Source: CAWJMD01 sp963845675 (GTDB lineage: Bacteria > Actinomycetota > Actinomycetes > Actinomycetales > CAWJMD01). Taken from it: a stretch of 64,000 nt of DNA. Shown piece after piece: positions 35,705 through 48,120 of this stretch. The stretch covers positions 930,001 through 994,000 of the forward strand of contig CAWJSX010000001.1 in the NCBI GenBank assembly GCA_963845675.1, written 5' to 3'. Every line of letters starts with the position of its first letter. Within the stretch, counting starts at the first letter, position 1. A program made the translations under genes and the position numbers. Below the pieces are notes generated by a model that saw nothing but the letters and a program-made list of their open reading frames with translations, searched no databases and was not told where the DNA came from.

Positions 35705-36690
35705 GTCGTGCTCCTCTCGGTGTGGGCGACGCCGACCACGTCGCAGACACGCGAGATGCCGCGATCGGCACAGGCCGTGGCGAGCTCGTCCGCGATGCGC
35801 GCCGGCGCCGAGGGGTCGTGGAAGATCACCGTGCCGACCTGCACAGCGCTCGCCCCAGCGGCGAGGAACTGGAGGGCGTCGAGCCCCGTCCGGATGCCGC
35901 CGATGCCGATGATCGGGGCGGTCGGCAGCTCCCCGGCGCGCATGGCTCCGGCGAGCTGCCAGACGGCGCGGACGGCGACGGCGCGGACCGCGGGTCCCGA
36001 CAGGCCGCCGGTGACGCCGGCCAGGACCGGACGCAGGGTGTCGGTGTCGACGACGAGGCCGAGCAGCGTGTTGATGGCGCTCAGCCCGTGGGCGCCGCCC
36101 TCGAGGCAGGCCCGCGCGACGGAGACGATGTCGGTCACGTCCGGCGACAGCTTGGCGAACACGGGCACGCCCGGTGGCGCCTTCTCCACGACGGCCGCGA
36201 GCACCTCGCGGGAGGCGACGGGGTCGCAGGCGAAGACCAGCCCGCGGTTGGCGACGTTCGGGCAGGAGATGTTGACCTCGATGGCCGCGACGCCCTGCTC
36301 GGACGCGAGGCGCCCTGCCAGCTGGGCGTACTCGTCGACGCTGCCGCCGGCGATCGACACCACCGCGGTCGCCCCCTGCTCGCGCAGCCACGGCAGGTCC
36401 TTCTCGCAGAACGCGTCGATGCCCGGCCCCTGGAGACCGATCGAGTTGAGCATCCCCGAGGGGGTCTCGGCCATCCGCGGGGTCGGTCGTCCGGAGCGGG
36501 GTCTCAGCATCACCGACTTCGTCACGACCGCGCCGAGATCGGCGACGTCCATGAACGGCGCGAGCTCGCGTCCGGCGGCGGCGCAGCCCGAGGCGGTCAT
36601 CACCGGGTTGGCCAGGTGCAGGCCGGCCAGGGTGGTCGAGAGGTCGACCCCGGTGGACGGCGGCGAGCTCGTCGTCGTGGTCGCGGTCAT
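35701..36690 (-). CDS. pyrD: Dihydroorotate dehydrogenase, class 1B catalytic subunit
   Basis: 329 residues. Oxidises dihydroorotate to orotate; the class 1B enzyme passes electrons to PyrK and NAD. FMN-binding barrel: NPVMTASGCAAAGREL, MLNSIGLQGPGIDAF, VNISCPNVANRG with the active-site cysteine in place of serine (class 1), and IIGIGGIRTGLDALQFL. It follows pyrK with a 4-base overlap, as expected for the two-subunit enzyme, rather than the membrane, quinone-linked class 2. Confidence 0.96.
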   Translation of the reverse strand: MTATTTTSSPPSTGVDLSTTLAGLHLANPVMTASGCAAAGRELAPFMDVADLGAVVTKSVMLRPRSGRPTPRMAETPSGMLNSIGLQGPGIDAFCEKDLPWLREQGATAVVSIAGGSVDEYAQLAGRLASEQGVAAIEVNISCPNVANRGLVFACDPVASREVLAAVVEKAPPGVPVFAKLSPDVTDIVSVARACLEGGAHGLSAINTLLGLVVDTDTLRPVLAGVTGGLSGPAVRAVAVRAVWQLAGAMRAGELPTAPIIGIGGIRTGLDALQFLAAGASAVQVGTVIFHDPSAPARIADELATACADRGISRVCDVVGVAHTERSTT

Positions 36691-37600
36691 GCCGGTCCTC
36701 CCGTCGTCGTGCCCACCGGGGCCGTGGGGGCGGTCACCACCGGAGCGGGGACCGGTGCCCCGAGCGTGTCGTCGGGAACGCGTGACCCGCCGCGCCCGAT
36801 CGCGTCCCAGCGCAGGGCCTCACCGCTGAACACGGGGCCCTCGATGCACGAGCGCACCATCCGCGTGATCCCGTCGTCGCCGACCACCGGCAGCACGCAG
36901 GTCATGCAGACACCGACGCCGCACGCCATCGACTCCTCGACGGCCAGCTGGGTCTCGACCCCTCGGGGGGCGCACACCTCGTGCACCGCCCGCAGCATCG
37001 CCATCGGGCCGCACGCGTAGGCGACGGCGGTGCCGGCCTCCTCGATCAGGTCGGGCATCACGTCGGTCACCAGCCCGCGCGTCCCCGCGGAGCCGTCGTC
37101 CGTCGTCACGGTGACCGAGTCGGCGACCGTCGCGAGGTCGTCCTGGCCGAAGAGGCGCGACTCGTCCGCCGCTCCGATGACCACATCCGCTCGAGACCCG
37201 CTGGCGCGCAACGTCTCCGCCAGCCAGCCAAGGGGTGCGCTGCCGTAGCCGCCCCCCACCAGGACGGTCGACGAGGGCTGGTCGGGCAGCGTGAAGGGGC
37301 GCCCGAGGGGCCCGACCACGTCGACCACGTCCCCGGGTCGACGCGTGGTGATCCACCGGGTACCCGGACCGTGCGCCGCGACGACGACGTCGACGGTGCC
37401 GGCCTCGAGGTCCGCACGGTGGACGGAGAACGCGCGCCGGAGCAGCAGGCTCGACTCCTCGCCCCCGACGGCGAGGGCGACGAAGTGGCCGGGACGCGTC
37501 CCGACCGCGACCGCAGGTGCCGCGAGCGTCAGTCGCCGGTACGCACCCGCCGGCTGGTTGGCGAGGACCTCGGCCCGCAGCTGCACCGGGCGAGTGTCGC

Positions 37601-37604
<4 letters not shown>
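36687..37604 (-). CDS. pyrK: Dihydroorotate dehydrogenase electron-transfer subunit
   Basis: 305 residues, ATG 37604. FAD- and 2Fe-2S-containing partner of PyrD. N-terminal ferredoxin-reductase-like FAD domain (YRRLTLAAPAVAVGTRPGHF, LLRRAFSVHRAD), NAD-binding VLVGGGYGSAPLGWL, then four cluster cysteines in ACGVGVCMTCVLPV and RMVRSCIEGPVF. Start overlaps the carB stop (4 bases). The last ~40 residues are Pro/Val/Thr-rich and probably disordered. Confidence 0.96.
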
Positions 37605-41071
<3,467 letters not shown>

Positions 41072-41072
<1 letters not shown>

Positions 41073-42278
41073 CAGGCGCTCCCCTCGTCCCTCGGTCGCG
41101 ATACGGCGTGTTCCCGGTCTCCCGACCCCGCCTGCGACACCGAGCTCACGCCATTTCGCGAAGCGGCGAGGAGGTCGGCGAACCGGTCGAACAGGTAGCC
41201 GGCGTCGTGAGGGCCGGCGGCGGCCTCGGGGTGGTACTGCACCGAGAAGGCCGGCACGTCGAGGCACCGCAGGCCCTCGACGACGTCGTCGTTGAGGCAG
41301 ACGTGCGAGACCTCGGCTCGGCCGTGCGGGGTGTCGAACGCCTCACCCGGCCGCGGTGCCGTCGGGTGCCGCGACCGCGAAGCCGTGGTTGTGCGACGTC
41401 ACCTCGACCCGCCCCGTGACGCGGTCGAGCACCGGCTGGTTGATGCCGCGGTGGCCGTACTTCAGCTTGTACGTCGACAGCCCGAGCGCGCGCCCGAGCA
41501 GCTGGTTGCCGAAGCAGATGCCGAAGAACGGGATGCGTCGCTCCAGCACCTCCCCGAGCAGGCCGACGACGTCCCCGGCGGCGGACGGGTCACCCGGTCC
41601 GTTGGAGAAGAACACGCCGTCAGCGCCCGGTCGCCAGCACGTCCTCGATGGACGAGTCGACGGCAGCACGTGCACCTCGATGCCGCGCTCGGCCATCAAC
41701 GTCGGTGTCATGCCCTTGATGCCGAGGTCCAGCGCAGCGACGGTGAAGCGTCTCTCCCCTTGCGCCGCAACGACATAGGTCTCGGACGTCGACACCTCAC
41801 CGGCCAGGTCGGCGCCCGCCATGGAGGGCGCGGCCCGCACGACCTCGACCAGGCGGTCCACCGGCTGCACGGCGTCGCCGGAGAAGATCCCCACGCGCAT
41901 GGCGCCCCGCTCGCGAAGGTGGCGGGTCAGCGCACGTGTGTCGATGCCGCTGATGCCCACGACGCCCTGAGCGGAGAGCTCGTCGCCGAGGCCGCGGCGT
42001 GAGCGCCAGCTTGACGGGCGGCGGGCCGGGTCACGCACCACGTACCCCGACACCCAGATGCGCGACGACTCGTCGTCCTCGTCGTTCCACCCGGTGTTGC
42101 CGACGTGCGGGGCGGTCATCACCACGACCTGCCGGTGGTAGGAGGGGTCCGTGAGCGTCTCCTGGTAACCCGTCATCGCGGTGCAGAAGACGGCCTCGCC
42201 GACCGTCGACCCGCTGGCCCCGTAGGGCCGGCCGGTGAACACGCGACCGTCCTCGAGCACGAGCATCGCCTCATCCAC
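41072..42278 (-). CDS. carA: Carbamoyl-phosphate synthase small subunit, three frame breaks
   Basis: Glutamine amidotransferase subunit supplying ammonia to CarB. GTG 42278 (MDEAMLVLEDGRVFTG) with GGAG upstream. N-terminal domain: GEAVFCTAMTGYQETLTDPSY, VGISGIDTRALTRHLRERG. Amidotransferase: FFGICFGNQLLG (catalytic Cys), SHNHGFAV and VQYHPEAAAGPHD (catalytic His). A compensating pair of breaks near 41620-41675 scrambles about ten residues (expected SIEDVLATGADG), and an extra G near 41345 ends the frame early; the tail continues EAFDTPHGRAEVSHVCLND. It overlaps carB by one base. Confidence 0.93.
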
Positions 42279-42810
42279 GTGGACCCACTCCTTCCGCGCC
42301 GTGCGTCGTCGCCGACGCCACCGCGTCGGCCAGCGCCACGCGGTCGGTCTCCCGCGCCAGGCGTACCCCGGTGTCGAGGTCCAGGTCGCCGAGCGTCCAC
42401 TCGAGCACGACCAGTCCACGGGCTCCGACCACCTTGCCGGCGATGCCGCGGTCGAGCCGGGCCCCGCGGAGCGCCTCGGACCCGAGCCACACGTCGGGAG
42501 CGCCGTGCCGGGCCAGCAGCACCCCGCTCGCTCCCTCGACGTCACCGGGGCCGTGCACGGTCACGGTGACGGCGGACCGCGCACCGAGACCGCCGGCCAC
42601 GACGCGGTCGAGCCAGCTCTCGGCGGTCGTCGTGCCCGCGTACGTCCCGTCGACGGGCCCGAACACCGTGGGGTGCAAAGCATCTGGCACTGCCGGGAGG
42701 GCGGCGACGCCGTGCTGGCGACGCACCCGCGACCGCCAGCCTCGCCACATCAGCAGCCACACCAGCGGGACGACCGCGAGCAGGAGCACGCCGACCTGGA
42801 CCTCGGTCAC
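42271..42810 (-). CDS. PH-like membrane protein of the actinobacterial pyr operon
   Basis: 179 residues from GTG 42810. One N-terminal transmembrane helix (about 4-22, VGVLLLAVVPLVWLLMW), then a soluble domain with FGPVDGTYAGTTTAESWLDR, RSAVTVTVHG and LEWTLGDLDLDTGVRLA. A gene of this kind between pyrC and carA is usual in Actinobacteria; function unknown. It overlaps the pyrC stop by 4 bases and the carA start by 8. Confidence 0.85.
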   Translation of the reverse strand: MTEVQVGVLLLAVVPLVWLLMWRGWRSRVRRQHGVAALPAVPDALHPTVFGPVDGTYAGTTTAESWLDRVVAGGLGARSAVTVTVHGPGDVEGASGVLLARHGAPDVWLGSEALRGARLDRGIAGKVVGARGLVVLEWTLGDLDLDTGVRLARETDRVALADAVASATTHGAEGVGPRG

Positions 42811-44159
42811 CGGCTGGGCTCCAGCGTCCCGGCGCTCCGGGACTCCAGGGCGAGCAGGGAGGCTTCCGACAGCGGGGCAGCCAGGCTCCCGTCGCTCACC
42901 GTCGGGTGGCCGTGGAGGAACGTGTGCACGACCCGGCCCGGGAGCTCGAGGCCGGCGAACGGGCTGTTGCGGCCGCGAGTGGCGTGCGTCCGCGGGTCCA
43001 CGACCCGTCGGTCGGACGGGTCGACCAGAACCAGGTGCGCGGGTGCGCCGACCTTCAGGCCGCGGCCCTGCCCGGCCACCCGCCCGATCTGCGCCGGGTT
43101 CGTCGACATCACCCGGGCGACGCCCGCCCAGTCGAGCAGGCCGGTCTCGACCATCGCCTCCTGGACGACTCCGAGCGCCGTCTCCAGCCCGGTCATGCCC
43201 ATCGCCGCCGCGGCCCACTCGCAGTCCTTGTCCTCGACCGGGTGCGGCGCGTGGTCGGTGCCGACGGCGTCGATCGTGCCGTCGGCCAGGGCCTGGCGAA
43301 GAGCCAGCACGTCCTCGGACGTCCTCAGCGGCGGGTTGACCTTGAACACCGGGTCGTAGCCGCGCACCTGCTCGTGCGTGAGCAGCAGGTGGTGCGGCGT
43401 CACCTCGGCCGTCACCGCGATACCGCGGGACTTGGCCCACCGGAGGATCTCGACCGAGCCCGCGGTGGAGACGTGGCAGACGTGCAGGCGCGAGCCGACG
43501 TGCTCGGTGAGCAGCACGTCACGCGCGATCACGGCCTCCTCGGCGACGGCCGGCCAGCCGGCGAGTCCGAGCACGCCCGACAGCTCGCCTTCGTGCATCT
43601 GCGCACCCGCCGTCAGCCGGGGCTCCTGAGCGTGCTGCGCCACGACCCCGTCGAAGGCCTTGACGTACTCCAGGGCCCGCCGCATCAGCACCGCGTCCTC
43701 GACGCAGTGCCCGTCGTCGCTGAACACGCGCACGCGAGCGGCGGAGTCGGCCATCGCCCCCAGCTCGGCGAGCCGCTCCCCCGCGAGCCCGACCGTCACC
43801 GCACCGACCGGTCGGACCTCGCAGTGGCCGGCCAGTCGTCCGAGCCGCCACACCTGCTCGACGACACCGGCCGTGTCGGCGACAGGGTCGGTGTTGGCCA
43901 TGGCGTGCACCGCCGTGAAGCCGCCGAGAGCTGCGGCGGCGGTGCCGGTCTCGACCGTCTCCGCGTCCTCGCGACCCGGCTCTCGCAGGTGCGTGTGCAG
44001 GTCGACGAGCCCGGGCAGCGCCACGAGCCCGTCCGCGTCGACGACCGTGGCCCCGTTCGCGGACAGCGACCCCGTCTCGACGACCCGGCCGTCCTGCAGC
44101 AGCAGGTCGGTCGGCTCACCACCCAGCACACGCGCACCGCGCACCACGTAGCCGCTCAT
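42807..44159 (-). CDS. pyrC: Dihydroorotase
   Basis: 450 residues, ATG 44159. Cyclises carbamoyl aspartate. Class I amidohydrolase: metal motif LPGLVDLHTHLREPGRED, FTAVHAMANTDPV, histidines in VVAQHAQEP and LHVCHVSTAGSVE, and the catalytic Asp in AVGTDHAPHPVEDK. Start overlaps the pyrB stop by 4 bases, so pyrB-pyrC are coupled. Confidence 0.97.
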   Translation of the reverse strand: MSGYVVRGARVLGGEPTDLLLQDGRVVETGSLSANGATVVDADGLVALPGLVDLHTHLREPGREDAETVETGTAAAALGGFTAVHAMANTDPVADTAGVVEQVWRLGRLAGHCEVRPVGAVTVGLAGERLAELGAMADSAARVRVFSDDGHCVEDAVLMRRALEYVKAFDGVVAQHAQEPRLTAGAQMHEGELSGVLGLAGWPAVAEEAVIARDVLLTEHVGSRLHVCHVSTAGSVEILRWAKSRGIAVTAEVTPHHLLLTHEQVRGYDPVFKVNPPLRTSEDVLALRQALADGTIDAVGTDHAPHPVEDKDCEWAAAAMGMTGLETALGVVQEAMVETGLLDWAGVARVMSTNPAQIGRVAGQGRGLKVGAPAHLVLVDPSDRRVVDPRTHATRGRNSPFAGLELPGRVVHTFLHGHPTVSDGSLAAPLSEASLLALESRSAGTLEPSR

Positions 44160-45169
44160 ACCGTCACCTCCTGCTGGACGGGCGCCGTCAGCGGCACCTC
44201 GGGAACGGGGATCGCTTCTGCCGCATCGGATCCCGACAGCAGGACGAACAGCGCCGCCATCCGGACGGCGACACCGTTGGAGACCTGCTCGACGATGGTC
44301 GAGCGGTCACCGTCCGCGGCCTCGGCCGTGATCTCGAGCCCCCGGTTCATCGGGCCCGGGTGCATGACGATGGTGTGGTCCTCGAGCAGCGCGAGCCGGC
44401 GCGAGTCGAGGCCGTAGCGCCGCGAGTACTCACGGGCCGACGGGAAGAAGCCGCCGCCGGCCGAGGTCATCCGCTCCCGCTGGACGCGCAGCATCATCAC
44501 GGCGTCGACGCCCTGCGCGAGCGTGGCGTCCAGGTCGAAGGACGTCCGGCACGGCCAGGTCTCGACGCCCACCGGCAACAGCGTGGGCGGCGCGACGAGG
44601 GTGACGTCGGCGCCGAGCGTGTGCAGCAGCAGCACGTTCGACCGTGCGACGCGGCTGTGCAGGACGTCTCCGACGATGGCGACCCGGCACCCTCGCAGGT
44701 CGTTGCCGTGCGGGGTGGCGACCAGGCGGCGCCGCATGGTGAAGGCGTCGAGCAGCGCCTGCGTGGGGTGCTCGTGCGTGCCGTCCCCGGCGTTGAGCAC
44801 GCTGCCCCGGATCCAGCCCGAGTGCGCGAGCCGGTGCGGCGCGCCGGACGAGCCGTGTCGCACCACGACCGCGTCGGCGCCCATCGCCTCGAGGGTCAGG
44901 GCCGTGTCCTTGAGGCTCTCGCCCTTGGAGACGCTGGACCCCTTCGCCGAGAAGTTGATGACGTCCGCCGAGAGTCTCTTGGCGGCGGCCTCGAACGAGA
45001 TGCGGGTGCGGGTCGAGTCCTCGAAGAAGAGGTTGACGACCGTCAGACCCCGCAGCGTCGGCAGCTTCTTGATCGAGCGCTGCTGGGTGGCGGCCATCTG
45101 CTCGGCGACGTCGAGCAGCTGCACGGCCTTGTCGCGGCTCAGGTCGGCCGCGGACAACAGGTGCCTCAT
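44156..45169 (-). CDS. pyrB: Aspartate carbamoyltransferase catalytic subunit
   Basis: 337 residues, ATG 45169. Carbamoyl phosphate binding in FFEDSTRTRISFEAAAKRL and NAGDGTHEHPTQALLD; aspartate loop near MTSAGGGFFPS. The C-terminus has an extra 25 residues or so. No regulatory pyrI is present. Overlaps pyrR by 4 bases. Control probably comes from PyrR at the leader. Confidence 0.97.
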   Translation of the reverse strand: MRHLLSAADLSRDKAVQLLDVAEQMAATQQRSIKKLPTLRGLTVVNLFFEDSTRTRISFEAAAKRLSADVINFSAKGSSVSKGESLKDTALTLEAMGADAVVVRHGSSGAPHRLAHSGWIRGSVLNAGDGTHEHPTQALLDAFTMRRRLVATPHGNDLRGCRVAIVGDVLHSRVARSNVLLLHTLGADVTLVAPPTLLPVGVETWPCRTSFDLDATLAQGVDAVMMLRVQRERMTSAGGGFFPSAREYSRRYGLDSRRLALLEDHTIVMHPGPMNRGLEITAEAADGDRSTIVEQVSNGVAVRMAALFVLLSGSDAAEAIPVPEVPLTAPVQQEVTV

Positions 45170-45756
45170 GCCACGTCTCCGTTCCGTGCGGGGTGGTCGG
45201 CGCCGCGCTGCGCGGCCGGCTCGTGGCTGATCAGCACGGCGTCGTCGCCGTCGACCTCCTCGAGCCGGACGTGCACGCGCTCGTCGCTGGCGGTGGGCAG
45301 GTTCTTGCCGACGTGGTCGGCGCGGATGGGCAGCTCGCGGTGGCCCCGGTCGACCAGCACCGCGAGACGGACGGCGCGTGGGCGGCCGAGGTCGCTCAGG
45401 GCGTCGAGGGCGGCGCGGATGGTGCGGCCCGAGTACAGGACGTCGTCCACCAGCACGACGACCTTGTCGTCGATGCCGCCCGGCGGCAGGTCGGTGGCGC
45501 CGATCGTCCTCGTGGGGTTGGTCCGCAGGTCGTCGCGGTGCATGGTCACGTCCAGCGACCCGGCGGTGAGGTGCGCACCCGGCTCGACGGTGGCGATGAG
45601 CCCGGCCAGCCGACGCGCCAGCGGGACTCCGCGGGTCGGGATGCCGAGCAGGACGAGGTCGTCGGCGCCCTTGTTGGCCTCGAGGATCTCGTGGGCGATC
45701 CGGGTCAGTGCCCGGGCGATCTCCGGTGCGTGCAGCACCGGGCGTGGCGACGCCAT
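45166..45756 (-). CDS. pyrR: PyrR pyrimidine operon regulator / uracil phosphoribosyltransferase
   Basis: 196 residues, ATG 45756. RNA-binding regulator that responds to UMP and has weak uracil phosphoribosyltransferase activity. PRPP loop VVVLVDDVLYSGRTIRAAL; N-terminal ARALTRIAHEILEANKG; RNA-binding basic region TMHRDDLRTNPTRT. First gene of the operon, directly after its own target site (45766-45797). The C-terminus is extended by about 15 residues. Confidence 0.96.
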   Translation of the reverse strand: MASPRPVLHAPEIARALTRIAHEILEANKGADDLVLLGIPTRGVPLARRLAGLIATVEPGAHLTAGSLDVTMHRDDLRTNPTRTIGATDLPPGGIDDKVVVLVDDVLYSGRTIRAALDALSDLGRPRAVRLAVLVDRGHRELPIRADHVGKNLPTASDERVHVRLEEVDGDDAVLISHEPAAQRGADHPARNGDVA

Positions 45757-45765
45757 CTGGCGACT

Positions 45766-45797
45766 CCTTCCCCGCCTCTCAGGACGGTGGTTAAAGG
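45766..45797 (-). promoter_or_regulatory. PyrR-binding RNA element over the pyrR ribosome binding site
   Basis: In the leftward transcript the leader reads CCTTTAACCACC, then GTCCTGAGAGGCGGGGAAGG. It matches the PyrR site consensus (UCCNGNGAGGY loop closed by CCUU/AAGG). The second stem strand contains GGAAGG of the Shine-Dalgarno region, eight or so bases before the ATG, so PyrR-UMP binding would block translation, as described for mycobacteria. Confidence 0.8.
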
Positions 45798-45890
45798 ACT
45801 CGTTCGGCGCTGAACCTACCCCATGCGGAGGGCCCCGGACGCCACGCCCGGCGCGTCGCGCGGATCGCCACTCACCGTGGCCTCGGACGC

Positions 45891-45911
45891 GCTACCGTCA
45901 CTCTCGGTAGC
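45891..45911. promoter_or_regulatory. Inverted repeat upstream of bldD
   Basis: GCTACCG (45891-45897) and CGGTAGC (45905-45911) are perfect inverted arms around TCACTCT. TAGCAT at 45908-45913 resembles a rightward -10 box, so the repeat overlaps a possible bldD promoter. Autoregulation by BldD is common, but the site is not a clear BldD box. Confidence 0.4.
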
Positions 45912-45970
45912 ATTCGCCGCACGGGACGCATCGGCGTCCACGCCGCTACGGCGACGAGGAAGGACGACAG

Positions 45971-46465
45971 ATGTCGGACTACGGCAAGGCGCTCGGGGCT
46001 CGGTTGCGCGCCGTGCGCGCACAGCAGGGACTCTCGCTGCAGGGGGTCGAGCAGCGGTCCCAGGGCCAGTGGAAGGCCGTCGTGATCGGCTCCTACGAGC
46101 GCGGTGACCGGGCGGTCACCGTCCAGCGGCTCGCGGAGCTGGCGGAGTTCTACGGCGTGCCGATCGCCGCCCTGCTGCCCGACTCGACCGCGTCGTCCGC
46201 CGAGGCGCCCCCGCCGAAGATCGTGCTGGACCTGGAGCACCTGGCCAAGATGCCTGTCGACCGGGCCGGTCCGCTGGTGCGTTACTGCACGACGATCCAG
46301 GAGCAGCGTGGCGAGCAGGACTCCACGTCCCTGTCCATCCGCGCCGAGGACCTGCGCACACTCGCGGTGATCTACGACATCCCGGCCCTCGAGCTCGCGG
46401 ACGAGCTGATCCGCTGGGGCGTCCTCGACGCGGACGCGCGGCGCGCCATCACCCCGTCCACCTGA
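45971..46465 (+). CDS. bldD: BldD-type transcriptional regulator
   Basis: 164 residues, ATG with AGGAAGGA upstream. N-terminal helix-turn-helix (GARLRAVRAQQGLSLQGVE and SYERGDRAVTVQRLAELAEF) and a C-terminal c-di-GMP-binding domain. In Streptomyces it represses development when c-di-GMP-bound. The binding signature RxD-x8-RxxD reads here R113-G-E115, eight residues, R124-A-E-D127, so the first Asp is Glu. Otherwise the domain (LRTLAVIYDIPALELADEL) is standard. Divergent from pyrR, convergent with nusB. In this pilus-carrying genome it could link c-di-GMP to motility. Confidence 0.94.
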   Translation: MSDYGKALGARLRAVRAQQGLSLQGVEQRSQGQWKAVVIGSYERGDRAVTVQRLAELAEFYGVPIAALLPDSTASSAEAPPPKIVLDLEHLAKMPVDRAGPLVRYCTTIQEQRGEQDSTSLSIRAEDLRTLAVIYDIPALELADELIRWGVLDADARRAITPST

Positions 46466-46488
46466 GAATCACCCCCACCTCCGACGCG

Positions 46489-46543
46489 GACTGGTCACGT
46501 CTGGCGCGACACGCTCGGCGTGTCGCGCCAGACGTGACCAGTC
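46489..46543. terminator. 25-bp perfect hairpin between bldD and nusB
   Basis: Arms 46489-46513 and 46519-46543 are fully complementary around the 5-base loop CTCGG. Convergent genes end on both sides (46465 and 46565), so a bidirectional terminator is likely. No T-tract. Confidence 0.82.
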
Positions 46544-46564
46544 GGCGTGTGGGGGGTGGTGGGG

Positions 46565-46975
46565 TCAGGCCAGCAGCGTCGGCTTCAGCTGGACGAGGCG
46601 CCCCAGCAGGCCGTTGACGAACGACGGGGACTCATCGGTGCTCAGTGCACGGGCGAGCTCGACGGCCTCGTCGACGGCGACGGCGTCCGGCACGTCGTCG
46701 TTCCAGAGCAGCTCGTAGACCCCGAGGCGCAGCAGCTGGAGGTCGACGGCGGGCATGCGGTCGAGGGTCCAGCCGTGCGAGTACGTGCTGAGCAGCTCGT
46801 CGATCCGCTCGCGGTGGCTGGTGACGCCCTCGACGAGGGTGACCGTGTACTCCGGCACCGGCGGGTCGGCGGCGGGCAGACGCTCACGCAGCAGGGCCAT
46901 CGGCTCGGATCCGCGCTGCTCGGCCTCGAAGAGCAGGTCGAGGGCCCGCTTGCGAGCCTTCGTCCGAGCGCCCAC
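46565..46975 (-). CDS. nusB: Transcription antitermination factor NusB
   Basis: 136 residues, GTG start sharing one base with the efp stop. All-helical; binds boxA RNA with NusE during rRNA transcription. KARKRALDLLFEAEQRG, then LVEGVTSHRERIDELLS and LRLGVYELLWNDDVPDAVAVDEAVELA are characteristic. Last gene of the aro-efp-nusB cluster. Confidence 0.97.
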   Translation of the reverse strand: MGARTKARKRALDLLFEAEQRGSEPMALLRERLPAADPPVPEYTVTLVEGVTSHRERIDELLSTYSHGWTLDRMPAVDLQLLRLGVYELLWNDDVPDAVAVDEAVELARALSTDESPSFVNGLLGRLVQLKPTLLA

Positions 46976-47535
46976 TAGTTGACGCGGCCGAGGTAGTCGC
47001 CGGAGCGCGTGTCGACCTTCACGCGGGTGCCGGTCTCCAGGAAGAGCGGCACCGCGATCTGGTAGCCGGTCTCGAGCGTCGCCGGCTTCGTGCCGCCGGT
47101 GGAGCGGTCGCCCTGCAGGCCCGGCTCGGTGTACGTGATCTCGAGGACGACGGACGTCGGGAGCTCGACGTACAGCGGGGTGCCGTCGTGCAGCGCGACG
47201 ACGGCGTCCTGGTTCTCGAGCATGAAGTTGGCGGCGTCACCGACGGTGGCGGCGCCGACGTGCACCTGGTCGTAGGTCGAGGAGTCCATGAAGACGAAGT
47301 CCTCGCCGTCCTTGTACAGGTACTGCATGTCACGCTTGTCGACGTTGGCGGTCTCGACCTTGGTGCCGGCGTTGAAGGTCTTGTCGACGACCTTGCCGCT
47401 CAGCACGGCCTTGAGCTTGGTGCGGACGAAGGCCGGACCCTTGCCGGGCTTGACGTGCTGGAACTCGACCACCGACCAGAGCTGGTTGTCGAGGTTGAGC
47501 ACCATGCCGTTCTTCAGGTCGTTCGTGGTCGCCAC
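46975..47535 (-). CDS. efp: Translation elongation factor P
   Basis: 186 residues, ATG 47535. Relieves ribosome stalling on proline runs. The KOW-like N-domain has VEFQHVKPGKGPAFVRTKL with the tip lysine in PGKGP; the OB domain carries ITYTEPGLQGDRSTGGTKPA and the late TRVKVDTRSGDYLGRV. No epmA/epmB is seen here, fitting an unmodified actinobacterial EF-P. 74 bases after aroQ. Confidence 0.98.
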   Translation of the reverse strand: MATTNDLKNGMVLNLDNQLWSVVEFQHVKPGKGPAFVRTKLKAVLSGKVVDKTFNAGTKVETANVDKRDMQYLYKDGEDFVFMDSSTYDQVHVGAATVGDAANFMLENQDAVVALHDGTPLYVELPTSVVLEITYTEPGLQGDRSTGGTKPATLETGYQIAVPLFLETGTRVKVDTRSGDYLGRVN

Positions 47536-47609
47536 AGGGAGTTCGCCTTCGTCGGCCGGGCACGCTGGTACCCGGCGAGATGTTCGGGATCGGCAGCCAT
47601 CCTAGCCGC

Positions 47610-48077
47610 TCAGGCGCCGTCCTCCGGTGCCAGCACGCTCAGCGCCAGCAGGTAGGAGTCCGAGCCGAAGCCGGCAATGGTCCCGGTGGCGACACCGGAG
47701 ACCACGGACGTGTGCCGGAACGCCTCGCGCGCCGCGGGGTTCGACAGGTGCACCTCCACCAGGCGCAGCCCGGCGCCCGTCACCTGGGCGCACGCGTCGC
47801 GCAGGGCATACGAGTAGTGCGTGAAGGCGGCCGGGTTCAGGACGACGTCCGCCCCGGAGTCCACGGCCTCGTGCAGCCAGCCGACCAGCTCGGCCTCGTC
47901 GTCGGTCTGCCGCACCTGCACGTCGAGCCCGAGGTCCGACCCGGCCTCCACCAGGGCGTCGGCCAGGTCGTCGTGGGTCTCGGAGCCGTAGATCTCGGGC
48001 TCGCGGCTGCCGAGCCGGCCCAGGTTCGGGCCGTTCAGCACCAGCACGCTCGGACGGCGGTCGGGGTCGCTCGGCAT
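47610..48077 (-). CDS. aroQ: 3-Dehydroquinate dehydratase, type II
   Basis: 155 residues, ATG 48077. Third step of the shikimate pathway. LNGPNLGRLGSREPEIYGSE includes the catalytic Tyr; LNPAAFTHYSYALRDA and VEVHLSNPAAREAFRHTSV are the other active-site strands. Follows aroB after 43 bases. Confidence 0.96.
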   Translation of the reverse strand: MPSDPDRRPSVLVLNGPNLGRLGSREPEIYGSETHDDLADALVEAGSDLGLDVQVRQTDDEAELVGWLHEAVDSGADVVLNPAAFTHYSYALRDACAQVTGAGLRLVEVHLSNPAAREAFRHTSVVSGVATGTIAGFGSDSYLLALSVLAPEDGA

Positions 48078-48120
48078 GGCCGCGAGTGTAGGTGGCGGCA
48101 CCCCGGGTGCGACCCGGCGG

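Noticed and set aside
41600..41690. Programmed frameshifting in carA
   Set aside because: The two breaks compensate each other and restore a normal residue pattern, which fits two sequence errors rather than recoding.
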